DNA of 64,000 bases, from positions 13,880,078 to 13,944,077 of the forward strand of contig CM076648.1 in assembly GCA_038496675.1 (NCBI GenBank), written 5' to 3'. A model generated the notes under the pieces. That model did not search any database and was not told the DNA's origin. It saw nothing but the letters and a program-made list of their open reading frames with translations. Of this stretch, positions 12,452 to 26,370 are shown piece after piece; the first letter of the stretch is position 1; each line of letters begins with the position of its first letter. This DNA comes from Rachycentron canadum. Lineage: Eukaryota; Chordata; Actinopteri; Carangiformes; Rachycentridae. A program made the translations under genes and the position numbers.

Positions 12452-14289
12452 CTGGTCATGAAAAAATAGACAGCAAAACACATCTTTGTAGTTCAGACAT
12501 ATTGACTTTTTTTAGCCATACATACATTGGCTGAAAGTTTTCCCTGATTTTAAAAGTTGCAAGTATAATTCTATTTGCATTATATGCATATCATATTCAC
12601 ATTCAATATTCACAAGAGGCTACAGCGAACAAGGTCCTTTAATGGCAAGGACAGTACAGAATATGCTTTCAGAAAATGAGCAGAAAAATGGGGAGAAAAT
12701 GCAAAAGAGCTGCTGATTATTGTGCTAATCAGCCACAGTCCTCTAAAACGATGAGAAAATGAAAAATCTACAGAACTGCTTTCCAAACAGCATTTTTTTG
12801 TACTTTTTTTTTTTTTTTGCTGCATCCTAATTTTCTAAATTTTAAGCCCTTTAGATATTAAAATAGCATAAAAAGTATTTGCTCTGTTTGATTTTAAAGG
12901 CCTCATATTTTGACACTAATTTTATCTGTCCCATCACTCTGTAATGGTGTTTACAATGAAAAAAATATTGTGTGTGATTTTGTTGTTGTCACTCTCTGTC
13001 CCAGCCACACAGAGCCAGATTCTGGTAACCTCCAACTATTCATCTACGAAAGCTCTGATTGTCTGAGCACAGATGAACTCACACAGCAGCATGTGATTAG
13101 ATTTGGTGCAAAGTTATGGTAAACAGACATACTGAGAGCTTATAAGCGCAAAAACTGAATTCAGGATCTCTAATTTAAAACATATAACTATCCACAGGTA
13201 TCAGTGCTCTCTCGCTCTTGTTCGACCACTCGCTCACTTCACTACAGTTAGCCGCTAAAACACGAGTGGTGCCTATATCTGTCAAGTCTGTTCTAAGGGC
13301 TTAGTCCTTAGCTCTTCAACACAACTGCTAACAAAACTTTCTGTCCTTAATTTATAGTTACACAAGTAACAAGTGACTCAAACTTGTCTCCAGTCCCTAC
13401 TTTTAACCTCCCACAGAAAATTCTTACTAGCTGGCAATCTCAAATGATTTATTTTCTTTACAGATTTTTTTTTTTTTTTTGTTACACCACCTGGTTTATA
13501 AACATAATCCATTTTCACGACTAGGGGCCATTTAAGAAACAATAATAAAAAAATCTTAGGCTGGCAAATTAACATTTATGAAAATGATTGAGCATTAACA
13601 CATATCTTATTGCCACCTCCTTCAAACTACACTTTAATGAATCAACTATATGAGCTACATGACGCTCACCCTTCTCAGCGGCAGTGGCCTGCAGGGCAGT
13701 TGAACTTTCTGCTGTACTGCTGTGCAAGAGAATCTCAATCAAAGACTGTGTGATATCAGGGGAAATGCATTCACTAATTGGCTCATTTAAATTCATGGTA
13801 CGTCATTGGAAACAAGAGAGAATGCTTTGTGTTGATCAGAAAGGTAGTGTCTATGCTAATTAGTTACTGCTGTGGTTCAGTGCAGGGGAGCAGTGAAGTG
13901 TCAGGGCTGCTGCCATGGCTGAGCTGGGACATATCTGTGCTGGTAATTAGCCTGTCTGGAGTCTCTGCTCCTCAGTGCTGACGGGTTAGAAGATGGAGAA
14001 TATTGAGGGTTTGGGCAACTAAGTGCTCCCCCCGTGTGTGTAATTGACGTGATTTTCTTTCCAATTACGTCAAAAAATCAAACCAAATGTTTTATACATT
14101 ATATGGAATAATGGGTTTCTGTGGTGAATAAGATTAGCCTGGTCTGGGAGTTTGACTGAATTTCAAATGTGCAGGAGATACGGCTTGCAACATGTCCTTC
14201 GACTTAAATGATCATATTGGTTGCGTGTTGCTAGCAAAATCGTCATGGTTACAATAATAAACATGTGGTTAAGGTTGTAGAATAGTAAT

Positions 14290-14295
<6 letters not shown>

Positions 14296-14325
<30 letters not shown>
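14296..14325 (+). repeat. 30-bp poly-A run
   Basis: A homopolymer in unique-looking flanks; no polyadenylation signal or retrocopy body recognised before it. Confidence 0.95.
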
Positions 14326-14329
<4 letters not shown>

Positions 14330-16904
14330 GACCCATTCATTGACCCCAACCCTCCTTAACACAACTCTTCACACTACGTCACTTGACTTCCTCCTTTAGT
14401 CCATAATTACTACAGCTGTTAGAGGTATGGTTTGTAATAACCTGCTGACACCGATGACCTAAAGGCTCAATTTTTACAGGGAGGACAGACTCGCTGCTCG
14501 AGGGCTCAGTATGTGGAGTTCAAAGACTGTCAACTCTGAACCCCATTTGCAAAGCAAACAGCATCTCACAATAATTAGTCTGCTTATGGAAGACAATATG
14601 CAGGCTGAGTTTTAAGATTCACTATTCATAGTTCACAGTGAAAGTGTAGGAAGCATGTATAAGTTAGCCTATGTATAAAGGTAAGTTTTGGGTGAGCAAC
14701 TAAAGTGCTGCTTTACATAGATGAACTCAATCACTCGAGCTCAGATCAAGACATTAGTCTCAAAACTTTATTCTTTAAACTTTGATGTATCAAGAGATGG
14801 ACTGACACGCTGTTGGCTTTGATTTTCCGTGTGATCTGTTTGCAATAACAAAAATTTTAAATCACAAGCCCTATCCTGAGCAATGCGAAAACCAAGATGG
14901 CCCCATCAATTTTGTAGTCAACGACTGGGTCTGTGTGCACATCATACATTTCCCAAGTTCAGCTGTAAATTGTGGAGTACAGACATCTGTAATTTATAAT
15001 TTATAGATCTTCTTTTATATATTTAAAAGAAAAAAGCGTGTGTTTTGGTTTGCGTGGTTAATTGCAGATGACATGATTTACATCACATTACATTAATTAA
15101 TGACAGTGGTCATTAATTAATAAAGTCTTGTTAGCTAATGATTGGCTGTTTCACAACAGACTCATTTTGGAAACATTTTCCATGTTCGACCAAGCCTGTC
15201 AGTCAGCAGCTGACGCAGTTCTTTTACTCTTCTAGGCCAGGTGAGTAACTGCAATGCGTTTGAATGTATTGAACAGCTGTACTTTCTAACACACAATGAA
15301 GTAAGCATCAATAGCCTAACTGTGTTATTAGCTTCACTTCTGTGGATGGCCTGGGGTTTTGACTAACACTGGGCTTGTGAGACAGGTGCTCTTATTCGTT
15401 CAATGCATCTGCAGGTGAGTAGGAACCCTCGGGCTGGCCTCTGGCTGTTATTGCAGTGTGCGGAGAGTTAGTGACGACCAAATAATACCAATTACTCTTT
15501 TCACAAACAAAACTGCCCACATGCTAATAAACTGCACCACTCTTCTAGAGACAGAGATGTTCCAGAGTTTGGTCATTTTCTTTAACTGCACAAATTTAGA
15601 GTGAAACCTACATGAGAAACTTGCATGAGATGAACAGCACCTTTTCTGCAAATCCTTTTCTGCAAACTCCATAGTACACAAGCTCATAGTCAACTAGATC
15701 TTAAGATTTAGAGGAATTTGATATGTGGAGGCATCAGTTTTACTAAACTCCTATACTTTCAAGTTGTGGCAATTCTGAACCTTAACCATGATAAGAACCT
15801 GGCTTTTGTACTATTTTTAGAGACAGGTCTTTATAGCTGATTCGTCCCTCTTAATTAGCATTTACATTTAAACTCCCATTTGCTGTGTTAATTTGTTGTA
15901 GCTGCTGTTTAATGCAAATTCAAACACTTTCTCCATCTGTTTCACATTAAAATACTTATAATTGCATGCAATCAGTCAGAGACAACTTGCAGTCTAAACA
16001 CAAGAAAGATAAATGCAAAAACTGACTTTGGCAATCAAACTCTTATTACCCTCAGTGGCTCATCTGTTGAAATTCAAAAGTTTCCTTAATGTCTTAGTAG
16101 ACATATTCAGTGGTGGCCATGCTTCTAACACCTTTAGTTGGCCACTATCCAAATTCCTTTCATGTAACTGGCTGACAGGATGAATAGTTACAATACAGGG
16201 CTTTCACAGCAAAAATGTAAGGTTCAGACTGTGCAGAAAAAGACCATTATTTCCAGTGGTGAGTGTGTTCAACCCTACTCTGATTTAGCGCCTGGATGTT
16301 ACACTGGTCTCAACAACATGCCTCCAATGGGATTCTTCAAATTACACAAGGTGAAAGTTAAGGTGGAGATAATTTAACTGTTGAGATGAATCAAAGAGTC
16401 AGTCTTGTTCAGCTCTGAACTCCCAGAGTTGAGTAACTCTAACCCTGTTGTGAGGTAAAAAATTAATACTGAAATTGGAAGTTTAGTTTAGTTTAGTCTG
16501 AAATCAGTGTTGTGCAATATCTACTGGCTGTGTGACCACAGGCTTGCAGCAATTCAGAAATGGTGTTCATGGTGAAGTAATACCCTTTTCCACAAATACT
16601 ATATTATAAATATTTTTTCATTGGTAAACCCAGTAATAAATGTCAATTGACCCCTTTTCCACTGTCAGTCAAGTTTGCCTTTCTGTTTAGACTGGTGACA
16701 TACACAACTGCAAGAAGCAATGTCATCACTTGCGTGCGCACACACACGCACACACAGGTAAGAGAAAGTGACTGACATGATATAAAATATAAAATGTTTG
16801 ATTATTGGTCTTTCAGTAATTTTGACAGTGTTTGTTTTTGTTTTGGGTGATGGGCAACAATATCAGCCTGTGGGTCAATCCACCGCTTTGTCCATCTCAA
16901 CAGT

Positions 16905-17110
16905 TAGTACCAGACAATAACAATTATGGTGCTATAGTTAGTAAATTGGTGAATGTTATCAGGCTAACACGCTACACTACGATGACGAACGTGGTAAAAA
17001 ATAATACCAGTTACACATTAACATGGTCTTTGTGAGGATGTCAGCATGCTAATGTTAGCACCTAACTCAAAGCACTCCTGTGGTCAGAGTTGTCAGTGTG
17101 GCTGCAGCCA
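16905..17110 (+). repeat. dispersed repeat, family B, copy 2 (3' half)
   Basis: Contains GGCTAACACGCTACACTACG, ATGACGAACGTGGTAAAAAA, TCAGCATGCTAATGTTAGC and ACTCAAAGCACTCCTGTGG, followed by GTGGCTGCAGCCATG, the typical order of the 3' part of this fish repeat. Diverged and without coding capacity. Confidence 0.65.
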
Positions 17111-17500
17111 TGTTGTTAAAGAAAAACATTAATTAATATATTTCCTGTTTCCATGCATCCTTTGGTGACCTGATGTTTTTCAGAAATCTCTAAACTCACC
17201 CTTGTACGCATCACAAACTCTTTCGTAATACCAACTGTTTCCTCAGGAAATCACAGCAAAGGCTGTAGTTTGTGAGGCGTCTCAAGAGATTTGGCATGGG
17301 AACCCAGGCTTGGCTTAACTCTCATCACTGCACTATGGAGACTATATTTTGACAGGCGGTATGACGGTGCATGGTTTTGGCAATTCTGACTGCACATGAC
17401 TGGAATCTGCAGCAAAACACTGTAAAAGCAGCATCAAAAATTTACTGGCACAGACCTACTACGGCTGCATGATATCTTCATTAGCTACTGCATAAGAAAA

Positions 17501-17635
17501 GCCCAAAGCATCATCAAGGACACCAGTCATCCAGCCCACACACTATTCTCACTGCTGCCATCTGGAAAATGCTACCAGAGCATTAAATCACACAACACCC
17601 GTTTCAGAGACAGTTTCTTCCCACAGGTAGACAGA
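17501..17635 (+). mobile_element. LINE reverse-transcriptase ORF, C-terminal fragment
   Basis: In-frame translation gives AQSIIKDTSHPAHTLFSLLP, then SGKCYQSIKSHNTRFRDSFFP and QVDR. The pattern SHPAHPLFSLLPSG.RYRS....R..DSFFP is the C-terminal end of ORF2 in CR1/L2/Rex1-type non-LTR retrotransposons common in fish. Upstream the frame is broken by stops, so this is a 5'-truncated dead copy of about 45 codons. It lies in the plus orientation, antisense to gpc5. Confidence 0.75.
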
Positions 17636-17859
17636 ATATAATGAATAATACCTACACACACACACAAATACAGACACTAAAAGTGTACCTACAATGTGTT
17701 TTTTTATTGTGTATTTTTTGAGGTATCATCTAATTATACAATCTATTGCCTTTACTTGTTTTCCAAGGCTGAGAGTGACCTGGGTAACAATTACATTAAT
17801 TTTTAACACAGATTAACTTTATACTGGTATATCCCTCTGGAGTCAGTTAAGCAAAAATG

Positions 17860-18056
17860 TGTTTTGTGAGGTCACAGTGACCTTTGACCATTTAATTCTG
17901 ATCAGTTCATCCTTGCGTCCAAGTGAACATACCAAATTTGAAGAAATTCCCCTCAGGTGTTCCTGAGTAGGAACCCTTGGCCTGACTAGACAGACAAATG
18001 AACAACAATAAAGTGTAATACCTGTGGCCAGGGCTGTTGCTGGTGCGGAGGCATAG
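17860..18056 (+). repeat. dispersed teleost repeat, family E (single copy)
   Basis: Shows TGAGGTCACAGTGACCTTTG, ATTCTGATCAGTTCATCCTT, GTCCAAGTGAACATACCAAA, TTTGAAGAAATTCCCCTCAG and, at the end, GGCCAGGGCTGTTGCTGGTG followed by CGGAGGCATAG. This order is that of a very abundant short repeat in spiny-finned fishes. The 84-codon open frame over it is not a gene. Confidence 0.65.
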
Positions 18057-19010
18057 TTAGGGTGTTTAAACTCTTCATCATATATTTCTGGCTGCAAATC
18101 TATTTGCTTGACTTTTGTATAGGGTCATTAAGGACATTAACCCACGTGACTAATGCTCGAAATTTTCACTCAGCCGTCAACTCCAATTTGTGACCTCAAA
18201 CTATTAAGGTATGTGCTTAAGCTGTGTCGACAGTAATGGAACAAGGTGATGGCCATGTTACTCTGTATCTTGTGAATGTAAGAGCATTATGACTACAGTT
18301 ATCCTGCCCACACAACCATTCAGTCAATGCTTCCCACCACAGGCAAAGTCAGGTATGGCCCCAGAAACTGCAAGGGATTCAAATTAACACTGATTGACAA
18401 GTAATAATTGTTGATTCAAATTAACAGTGCACATTATGTGTCGGGTATAGTTCCTGGGTGCAGGGTGTTATGTAGCAAAATGAATCACACCTTCAAAGCT
18501 CTAAGAGATGAATCAAGCTGTGTGTGGATTTTTAAGCTCATTAGTATTCTCTTTGAACATATTCTACTATCTGTAAATAGTGGGTGGAGGAGAAATCTTA
18601 CAATGATCATATTTGCCAGTGAGAGAAGAAAAGTGTCAGGATGTGAGCAGATCCCAAGACACACACTGTCATTTTCCATCTCCCTCACTGCAACAGCAGC
18701 ACTGACAGGGTGTTTATCCAGACCAAGTGCAGCAGCAAAGAGGCAGCAGGTCAGTGAGGAAAAGGCCAGAGCAGAAATTAGAATATAATGAATTTTGGAA
18801 TAATAGGATTGTTCAAATTAACCCGCTGTCCTAAGACTTCACATTGGAAGACTTCAAGGGTAATGCTGTCGATGTTTTGTATTGTTATTATTGCTACCAA
18901 ACCCCACCCATTACGAGAGCAAAATTGACAATGAAGTGATGCTACTTGCATGTAAAGCCTAATACGGCTTATTCTTCTATGCAACAGACCTCCATGGTTG
19001 TCCAAAACTA

Positions 19011-19037
19011 TAACTACATATAACTACATATAACTAC
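19011..19037 (+). repeat. 10-bp tandem repeat, nearly three copies
   Basis: The unit TAACTACATA is repeated twice exactly and then partly, a small replication-slippage array. Confidence 0.92.
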
Positions 19038-21509
19038 AGAAATGGCTCATTGTATTTATCTTGAGAGATGTGTAAGAATACACTGCACACGTTCACTAGA
19101 TTTAAGTGGTTACATTGCATGCCACACACACGCCACAACAGCCATTCAACTCTGGACAGGGAGCTTTGTTGAATGTCGCTCTCCTTCTCTCTCCTTCATG
19201 TTTCCTGTGTGCTTCTCCACAGCCACCTGCCAAATAAAGACAAAGGCCACCAAAACAACTAGTTGACCGAGCTCCTCAACTTTAAAAATAAATAAATAAA
19301 TAACGTATTATAGGTTAAGTATGATTTTGTCATGAATACAGACCAAATAAAAAAGCAATGATTTACAGACACACATAATTAATTATGATGATAAAAGAAA
19401 GGCATGTTCAAATTCAAAAGTACATATTATTCAAAGGTGATTTTCTTGCCTTTTGTAATATTGTAAAACTTGAATTTAGTAACTTATAACCAATTACATG
19501 AAGAGGATTATCTTGCTGTTGCTCAAACTGGCTTTTAATCATGGATAAGCACATGAGATCATTCAAGATAAAGTTGTTATCTACAGGTATGCAGCTTAGC
19601 TGGATTTGTCTTTGAATGTTTTTATTTACCACACTTGGATATAATGAATGAAGCCATGAGTGCGGATTTAAATACAAGTTTTTATGTTGCATGTTTTGAG
19701 GGTTGCCTCCAATTAAAACTCGCCCACACAGTCCTGACATATCTTTACAGATTCCTTCAGATACCAATATGAATTAGCCAAACACACTCAATTTGTAAGT
19801 AATACTCAGTAGGTGTAGGGTGTTTAATATTCCTTTTGCTTTTGCTCCTTAACTGGATTTCTATAACAGTCAAATATTATGATGTGGTACACACGTTTAG
19901 GAGCCCTACAAATATAATGTGAATATATCCCCAGTGTTAATCCTTTGGTCTGAGAGGAGAGAGTACATGAATAATTCACAAGCAAAACTGCTGGTCAACC
20001 ACCACATCAATGACTGGTAAATAATTCAGCCCGCAGACTGGATGAGGAGCTGCTTGCCCCTGATTTTGATTGAGAGACACAGGGACAGGGCCTACTTATA
20101 GATTCTTGATGGGTTTTACCACATCAAGAGGAGAGGACAGACAAGGAGGAGAGGAGCCAACAAATAATTCATAGGAAAGAGCTGCTGATGAGCAAGATGA
20201 TGAAATCTAGAGTTTGTACTCTCAGATTGCATGATGAATTTGTCAATAGCTGCATTGCTGTTTTGTGTTTTCCTGCAGTCTCGGCTGTGGAATAGTAATG
20301 ATACATTTCCATTTGGTTCTGTGGAAACTGGGAACGGTTTCTGCACTTCATTTACTCAAGGTCAGGGGCAAATAAATGGAAATAGTAAAGAACATTTCTG
20401 ATATGTAGATGAAAAACATGAAAATCAACATTTGCATGGACACACCATTCTTATCCTCATAAAAACGGTGCCCAACGGTGGCAACTTTAAAGGTAATAGA
20501 ATTGCACTTTCATCCATATTTCAGCGTACACTTCCCTCTTCCTCTCCTGTCATTAAAACAGGCTACATTAATGCACACATTCACATATACTTTAAGTTTC
20601 ATCATATTAATAAGGTGCACCAATATTATAGTGATTTATGGAAGCAATACACTGTTGGGGGTACACCCACATGTGCACACAGTCAGTCATGTATACAATG
20701 GAATAAGTGTGTGCACTGGTATATGTAATTGATGTTTTTGCTGGTCGTAAAATGAGCTGCCATTAACCCACCACACATTCACACACACGCATAGGAACGC
20801 ACTTCTTTATTGTCTCCCCTTGAAGCCAGTTTTCATCTGCCACAGATAAATTTAAACTTTTGATTTAAAAGAATCACAATTTAACACCATCTACATTTTA
20901 AATCACTATGCGTTACGTACAGCCCATATATCCTCCTTGAGTCCCAGGTTCCATTTGAAACAGTCACGTTGACAGTGAATTACATGATTACCACTTCCTG
21001 GGACTCCCTGCTGTGTGCCTCACAACATGTGTCATCAACATGTTTAAGACAGCAGAGGAATAAAACATGAGAGATGGAAATTGATGTTAAATGACAAGTC
21101 GGGTCATACACACAAGATGACACTTGTGCTGCATTTCACCAGCTAATGAGACTCCAATCAGAACTATTTGCAAATCAAATCCCAATGAGATGATAATGCA
21201 AACTAGACTCAAGAACTGTGAACACACAAGCTGTTAAATGAATCATACCAGATGTATAATATAAAAGGTCCGCAATTACTAGACACAACTTCAGTGTGTC
21301 TAGTGTCTAGATTTCACCTTCCCCTGCACTGACTTATAGCATGAAAACACTGGTAATTCTCTGAAGTAATGATACAGGTTATTTCAGACACTACAGGAAC
21401 CATTTTAGATGCCACGTTGATTAATTGGCTCTCTTAAACATATTTCCTGCTTTAGAAACCCTGGCCGCAATAGTATGAGTGTGATACAATTTTTAAATTC
21501 TGTGACAGA

Positions 21510-21840
21510 GTCCATTCATCCACTATCTATATATCCATGCAGGGTAGTGGTGGCTGGAGCCAATCCCAGCTGACAGTGGGCGAGGGCAGAGTACACCCTG
21601 GACAGGTTGGCAGTCTGTTGCCAACATATAGAAACCTACAGAGAGAAACATTCATTCACACCCGCATGCAAACATTAGGTAATTCACAGTGACCGACTAA
21701 TCTAATGAACATGTCTTTAGACTGTGGGAGGAAGTCAGACCTGTAGAGAACCCATGCAGACACAAGGGAGAACATGCAAACGCTGCAGAGAAAGGCCCCA
21801 GTGTGAGATGATAGTGCTAAACAGTGCAACACTGTGCTGT
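21510..21840 (+). repeat. dispersed teleost repeat, family A, copy 2 (most complete)
   Basis: The longest copy of the family: TCCATTCATCCACTATCTAT, then CCCAGCTGACAGTGGGCGAG, ACACCCTGGACAGGTTGGC, the variable middle part, and the 3' part with GACTGTGGGAGGAAG and GGGAGAACATGCAAACGCTG. It shows the order of the modules found separately in the other copies. Confidence 0.8.
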
Positions 21841-22368
21841 CAAAGTTACTTTTTATATGTCCAACAAGTTCATTCTTATTAGTCTCACAGATAAAATAAA
21901 GATTGTATTTTAGCGCATATTAATCCACACAACCTCCAAGAGATACAACAACTTGGATTTTGCTTTGTTTTTATATAAACACTTAGCAGGAATTCAGACC
22001 AAGGCAGCATTGGTGATGGTGTGTTGTTTTTTTGGTACCAGTGAGACAATGAAAGATGACGCAGGAAGTCCAACTTAAGAAACAGATTAATGATTTAAGG
22101 TTTATCAAATACTAAAACAGCACAGCAGTTTGCAATATTCACCGACAGGATATCACAGCTCCGAAAAGTTATCCCAACTACTTTATTTTTCATTGCCACA
22201 ATTATGAGATGAGCGGGATAAATACAGTGCTCTTCTGACAAAGTGATCTACCAGGGATGTGTGCTTGCATATACTTGATGGGCCAATGCAGCGTTTTGTC
22301 ATACGTCACATTACAGCTGAGCTTTCTTCAAATTTGAATTTTCACACAGCTTTTCAGATGCAGCCGTT

Positions 22369-22680
22369 GCATCCTGTGCTCACATAGCCCAGTCAAGGCT
22401 CCTTTCTGTTCTGGCTCCACAATTGTGGAATGAGCTCTGCACTGAAGGCAAGAAAGCAGAGTCACTGCCGCAGGCTATAAACCCACCCGTACATTTACCT
22501 GCTAGTACATGCTCTTCAAATCTCTCTAAGCACTGGTACCACTGAACATTCTCCTAGTTTATTTGTGTCAAAGGGATACACTTTAAACTTTGGATGTTAG
22601 TTTTGCTCCTATATGTGATTTGAATACATACATAGCAGATCACTTTAGACAAATGCATCTGCTATCAGAAGATAATGTAA
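22369..22680 (+). mobile_element. LINE (L2-like) 3'-end fragment
   Basis: The frame from 22369 reads ASCAHIAQSRLLSVLAPQLW, then NELCTEGKKAESLP, ending at a stop at 22543. SRLLSVLAPQLWNEL matches the 'LAPRLWNSLP' motif at the C-terminal end of fish L2-type ORF2. About 130 bp downstream the sequence ends with CACTTTAGACAAATGCATCTG, CTATCAGAAGATAATGTAA, resembling the 3' tail of these elements (AAGCGTCTGCTAAATG followed by ATGTAA). It is a truncated, inactive copy. Confidence 0.6.
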
Positions 22681-24084
22681 CACTGAGTCAGTGTGGACCG
22701 AATGAGGAGACACCTCGGTATCGCTGCTACCATCTTGTAGTGGGTGTGGATTTGGAATGAGACTACAACACCACACAAAGTCTGGGTTTGTTACTGAAAA
22801 AGGACATTTGTGCATTTTGCTCTATAGCATGGTTATAGTTTCAATGGGTACAGAAACGTTTACAGATAGATTGTTAAAATACTATTTGTAAAGCTCAGAG
22901 ATGGCTCGCTTTATTCTGACAAATTGGATAATACTTTGTAATTCTGTTTCCAATTCACTTGAGTGACTGGGATAAAACGTACACTGTGATGAATGATATT
23001 GCAGATCACTGCATTATGTAGCTAATTGATATAAGGCTTACAAGTAGAACAACAAAGCACTTCCCCATGAAATCAGTTTGACCCATTCATCGAGTTTAAT
23101 TTGGCTCGAGTGTACTCAAGCTATTGCTACAATTAATTTTGGGTTATTTGCAACTCGAATTCCCATAAAACCCAAACAAAGTCCTGGAAAAGCTTACAGC
23201 AATGTAAGATCTGGATGATTACCATCATGACTACAAACAAAATAGACAGGGTTCACCATTTACACTACTACACAGGGACAGTATCTTTATATTTATTTCA
23301 TCCGCATGTGCTGGAGGCAGTGCTGGCACAGACCATGAGTATCTGGCAAACAGCACTTGTGTAGAAGGACAAATGTTTTTGTTTTTTTGTAATAATTTTT
23401 AAAGCATGTGTATCATTTGAAATTATTTTAGATAATTGTCAATACAGCTTTATTTATTCAAACATGTACATAAACATAGAGCCAGATAGTGTTTTTTTCT
23501 GCATCTGTGTTTGTTCTTCACATATTCAAATGTTTCTGGTTCTTTTACATTAAGCGGTACATTATTTTAAAAGAAATCCCATTTCTTGTTCATTCTTGTG
23601 CTTCACTTCAGACAAAGTGCAAGAGGAGATTATTTGTTTCACATGCACCAAACCTAAGTCCTGCATTACATTATTTTGTTTAATTAGCAGAAATGCTGTC
23701 ATTTACCCTGAGATTTTATCTGGATACCATTTCCATTCTGTGGGACTAATTAGCACAATACTTTGTGAGGTATTATTAAGGTGAGCAGCATTTTTGTTTT
23801 ATTTTTTTTAATCTCTAATTGAGGTTGATATATCTGTAATACTTTTGCTGATAGGGACCATAATTTGTGAGAAACAGAAAAAGAAATTTCTTCTTCTCTT
23901 TTTTTTAACTTCACAAGCTATGATGCTAATGCTTTTCATACCCATGCTGAAATTATGTTACACTACAGTTCTAGAGGAAAAGTCAAGGGTAAATCATTTG
24001 GCAACCTTAAGTCAAAACATTGTTTTTAACTGAATGGGTAAAAAGATTGACATGCTGGTGGCATTCACTGCTCAGAGTTCACCA

Positions 24085-24165
24085 AAGTCATTGGGATTCA
24101 TCCTCAGGGGCCCTGGTGTCTGAATAAAAGTCTTGGCAATCTTTCTGTCTGGACCAAAAAACAAT
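24085..24165 (-). repeat. dispersed repeat, family B, fragment (reversed)
   Basis: Plus-strand text CATTGGGATTCATCCTCAGG, GGCCCTGGTGTCTGAATAAA and CTTGGCAATCTTTCTGTCTG looks like the reverse complement of the 5' part of family B (…GGCAATCC…TCATCCTGAGG). Short and diverged, so assigned with moderate confidence. Confidence 0.45.
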
Positions 24166-25209
24166 TATTTTAGCAACCCACTGTATTGATTGCTATCTCT
24201 GTATATCCTTGCATATGGCAATCTCACAATGTCTTTTTATGATAATCATTAGTTACTTTTCTGACACCCACTATAACAATGTTAGTTTGTGTGGGTTGAA
24301 ACTCTGTTGAGGTTGCATTGTCTTTTCATTTTATGCTGCCTTTGCTGAATAAATTCTATAAATGCATTTAAATTCCAGGGATTTCACAGCTGGCTGATTT
24401 TTAAGCACAGTTGACAGCCAGGGAGTCAGTGTTGGGTGTTTGATTTTTATTCCATTCATATCAAACATTCCTTTTTATTCATGTATTAATAAACTACCTG
24501 TATTTTATGTCCAAGTAAACTCGGGAGAAGTGTTCCTGGAAGAAACCATAGTCAGAACTTTTTAAATAGGAATCGTACTCTGTCGTTGCATTCGAAATGT
24601 TCCAGTGGGTTCTTCAAAAATTCAAGACATTACAAAGACAACTGTGCAGGTGTTGAAAACAGAATATTATTCCAAAAGTGAAGCAAAAACACAGAATAAA
24701 CTGCTTTTATACAAGCTATAAATCTGAACATCATATGTCACATTGTGAGTGTTTTTTTTTTTTTCGTCAGACCTGCCTATGTTAGTTTCTTTAGGCACCA
24801 GAAATTCAGCTCTCAAACTTAAAGCCAAGCAAAAGTAGGGGAAGCATTTAAAGATATTAACAGAGGGGGGGAAATGACAACAAAGATTTCAAACCAGAAA
24901 GAAATGTCAATGTAAATGTAAATTCAAACAATCACAACCGAGATTGACGTTTTACTGCAAATCTGTTGTCATTTACAATCATTATTAATGCAAATAAACC
25001 ATTGACAGCATCAGTTAAGAAAATCATTATGAAAATTAAATTACTCATAATATTTCTCCATTGATTAAGTCTGTCAACCAAACTTGGGGTGATAGGTCCA
25101 GTTTTGTTTATTTCTGAACATAAGTAGTATTTGTATTGTGCCTTTAAAGTGGTTGGAATAAATATGTTCACATTGACAGTGGAACAGTTGGATATTATGA
25201 AGGTAGTTG

Positions 25210-25700
25210 CTCCAACTGAATTTTCACATGACTCTACAGGTCTCTCAGCTCTGTGGAGCATTTCAGCATCTTTCATCTCATTATTTTTGTTTTTTGGCTA
25301 CAACTTTAATGTTTGGTTCACTCTCCACTTTTATCCAACTCCAGACACAGCAGGAGAATGTATTCAGCGAAAAAAATACATTTAAAAAAAAAAAAAAAAA
25401 AAAAAAACACTGGAAATCCTCTGTGCACTACTTGCCTTGCACCAAATGGCGGAGAAACAAAGTTAATAACTAGCTGGTGAACACATTGCAGCGAAAGGGC
25501 CACATATTTCCCTAAGGAATCGGTGGAGACCAAAAACAGAGCTAATAAGAGATGATTGTTGAACTTAAATTCATCAGGTAGAAACAAACACAGCTCAACA
25601 CAAAAGAATTCTGTTGTTTTTCTATAGTTACTGGATTGGAGTAAATAGGCAAATGTTGGCTAACAAGTTTGCCCTATAAACTTAAAATGTGGTGGCTTCA
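25210..25700 (+). repeat. dispersed repeat, family C, copy 1
   Basis: Shares with 51590-52040 and 59815-60085 the blocks CTGTGGAGCATTTCAGCATC, CTAGCTGGTGAACACATTGC, TTTCCCTAAGGAATCGGTGG and AGACCAAAAACAGAGCTAAT, followed by ATTCATCAGGTAGAAACAAAC. A poly-A run (25382-25407) splits the copy. No coding capacity. Confidence 0.7.
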
Positions 25701-26370
25701 ATGTTGTCCTTACAGCTTGTTTTCCACTGCCCCCAAGTGGACAGGAGACTGGCTATACAGAACTACTTTGTGACGAGTCTACTATGGGGATCAATGTGTG
25801 AATTGCTGACTATTGATTGGTCATTAAATTGGTGGTAACCAATAAGACTAGATATATAAAATTCAAGGGGTACAGGTAGTAAGATAATAACACTGATTAA
25901 AATGTTTTTATTAAAATAAACTGTCACAAGAAAAGAAGATGAACAGACGATGTGGACAAAAAGACGAGTACACTCAACAAAATATACTTTTTTCTTAGCA
26001 GATTTTAAATGATTACATAATCTGGGTTGAGTTGATGATCATGATCTGTTTCTTAGTAGTTATCATGTGCAGCAGATAAACCATTTCTGAATATTTAGGC
26101 TCATAAAACTGTCTTTCTCCAGTAGGTAAAAATTGATAGAACCACAAGGACGTTAAGAGCCACATTTAAGATGCAAACAGTGAAAGCACACGTAGTGAAT
26201 GTCAACAAGGCAGATCAGGAGCCCTTGAATGGTTATGATATAGATTTATGTGTTCTGACATCTCACAGATGGTGTGAATTAGTCAGAGAGGGGGTGTCAG
26301 CACGAGGTCAAGAGAGTTGACCTGGCCTTCAGCCTGCCACTTGGGGAACCTAAGCAACAGATGCACAAAG

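Noticed and set aside
17843..18097. 84-codon minus-strand open frame
   Set aside because: It lies entirely over the antisense of a common short interspersed repeat (family E).
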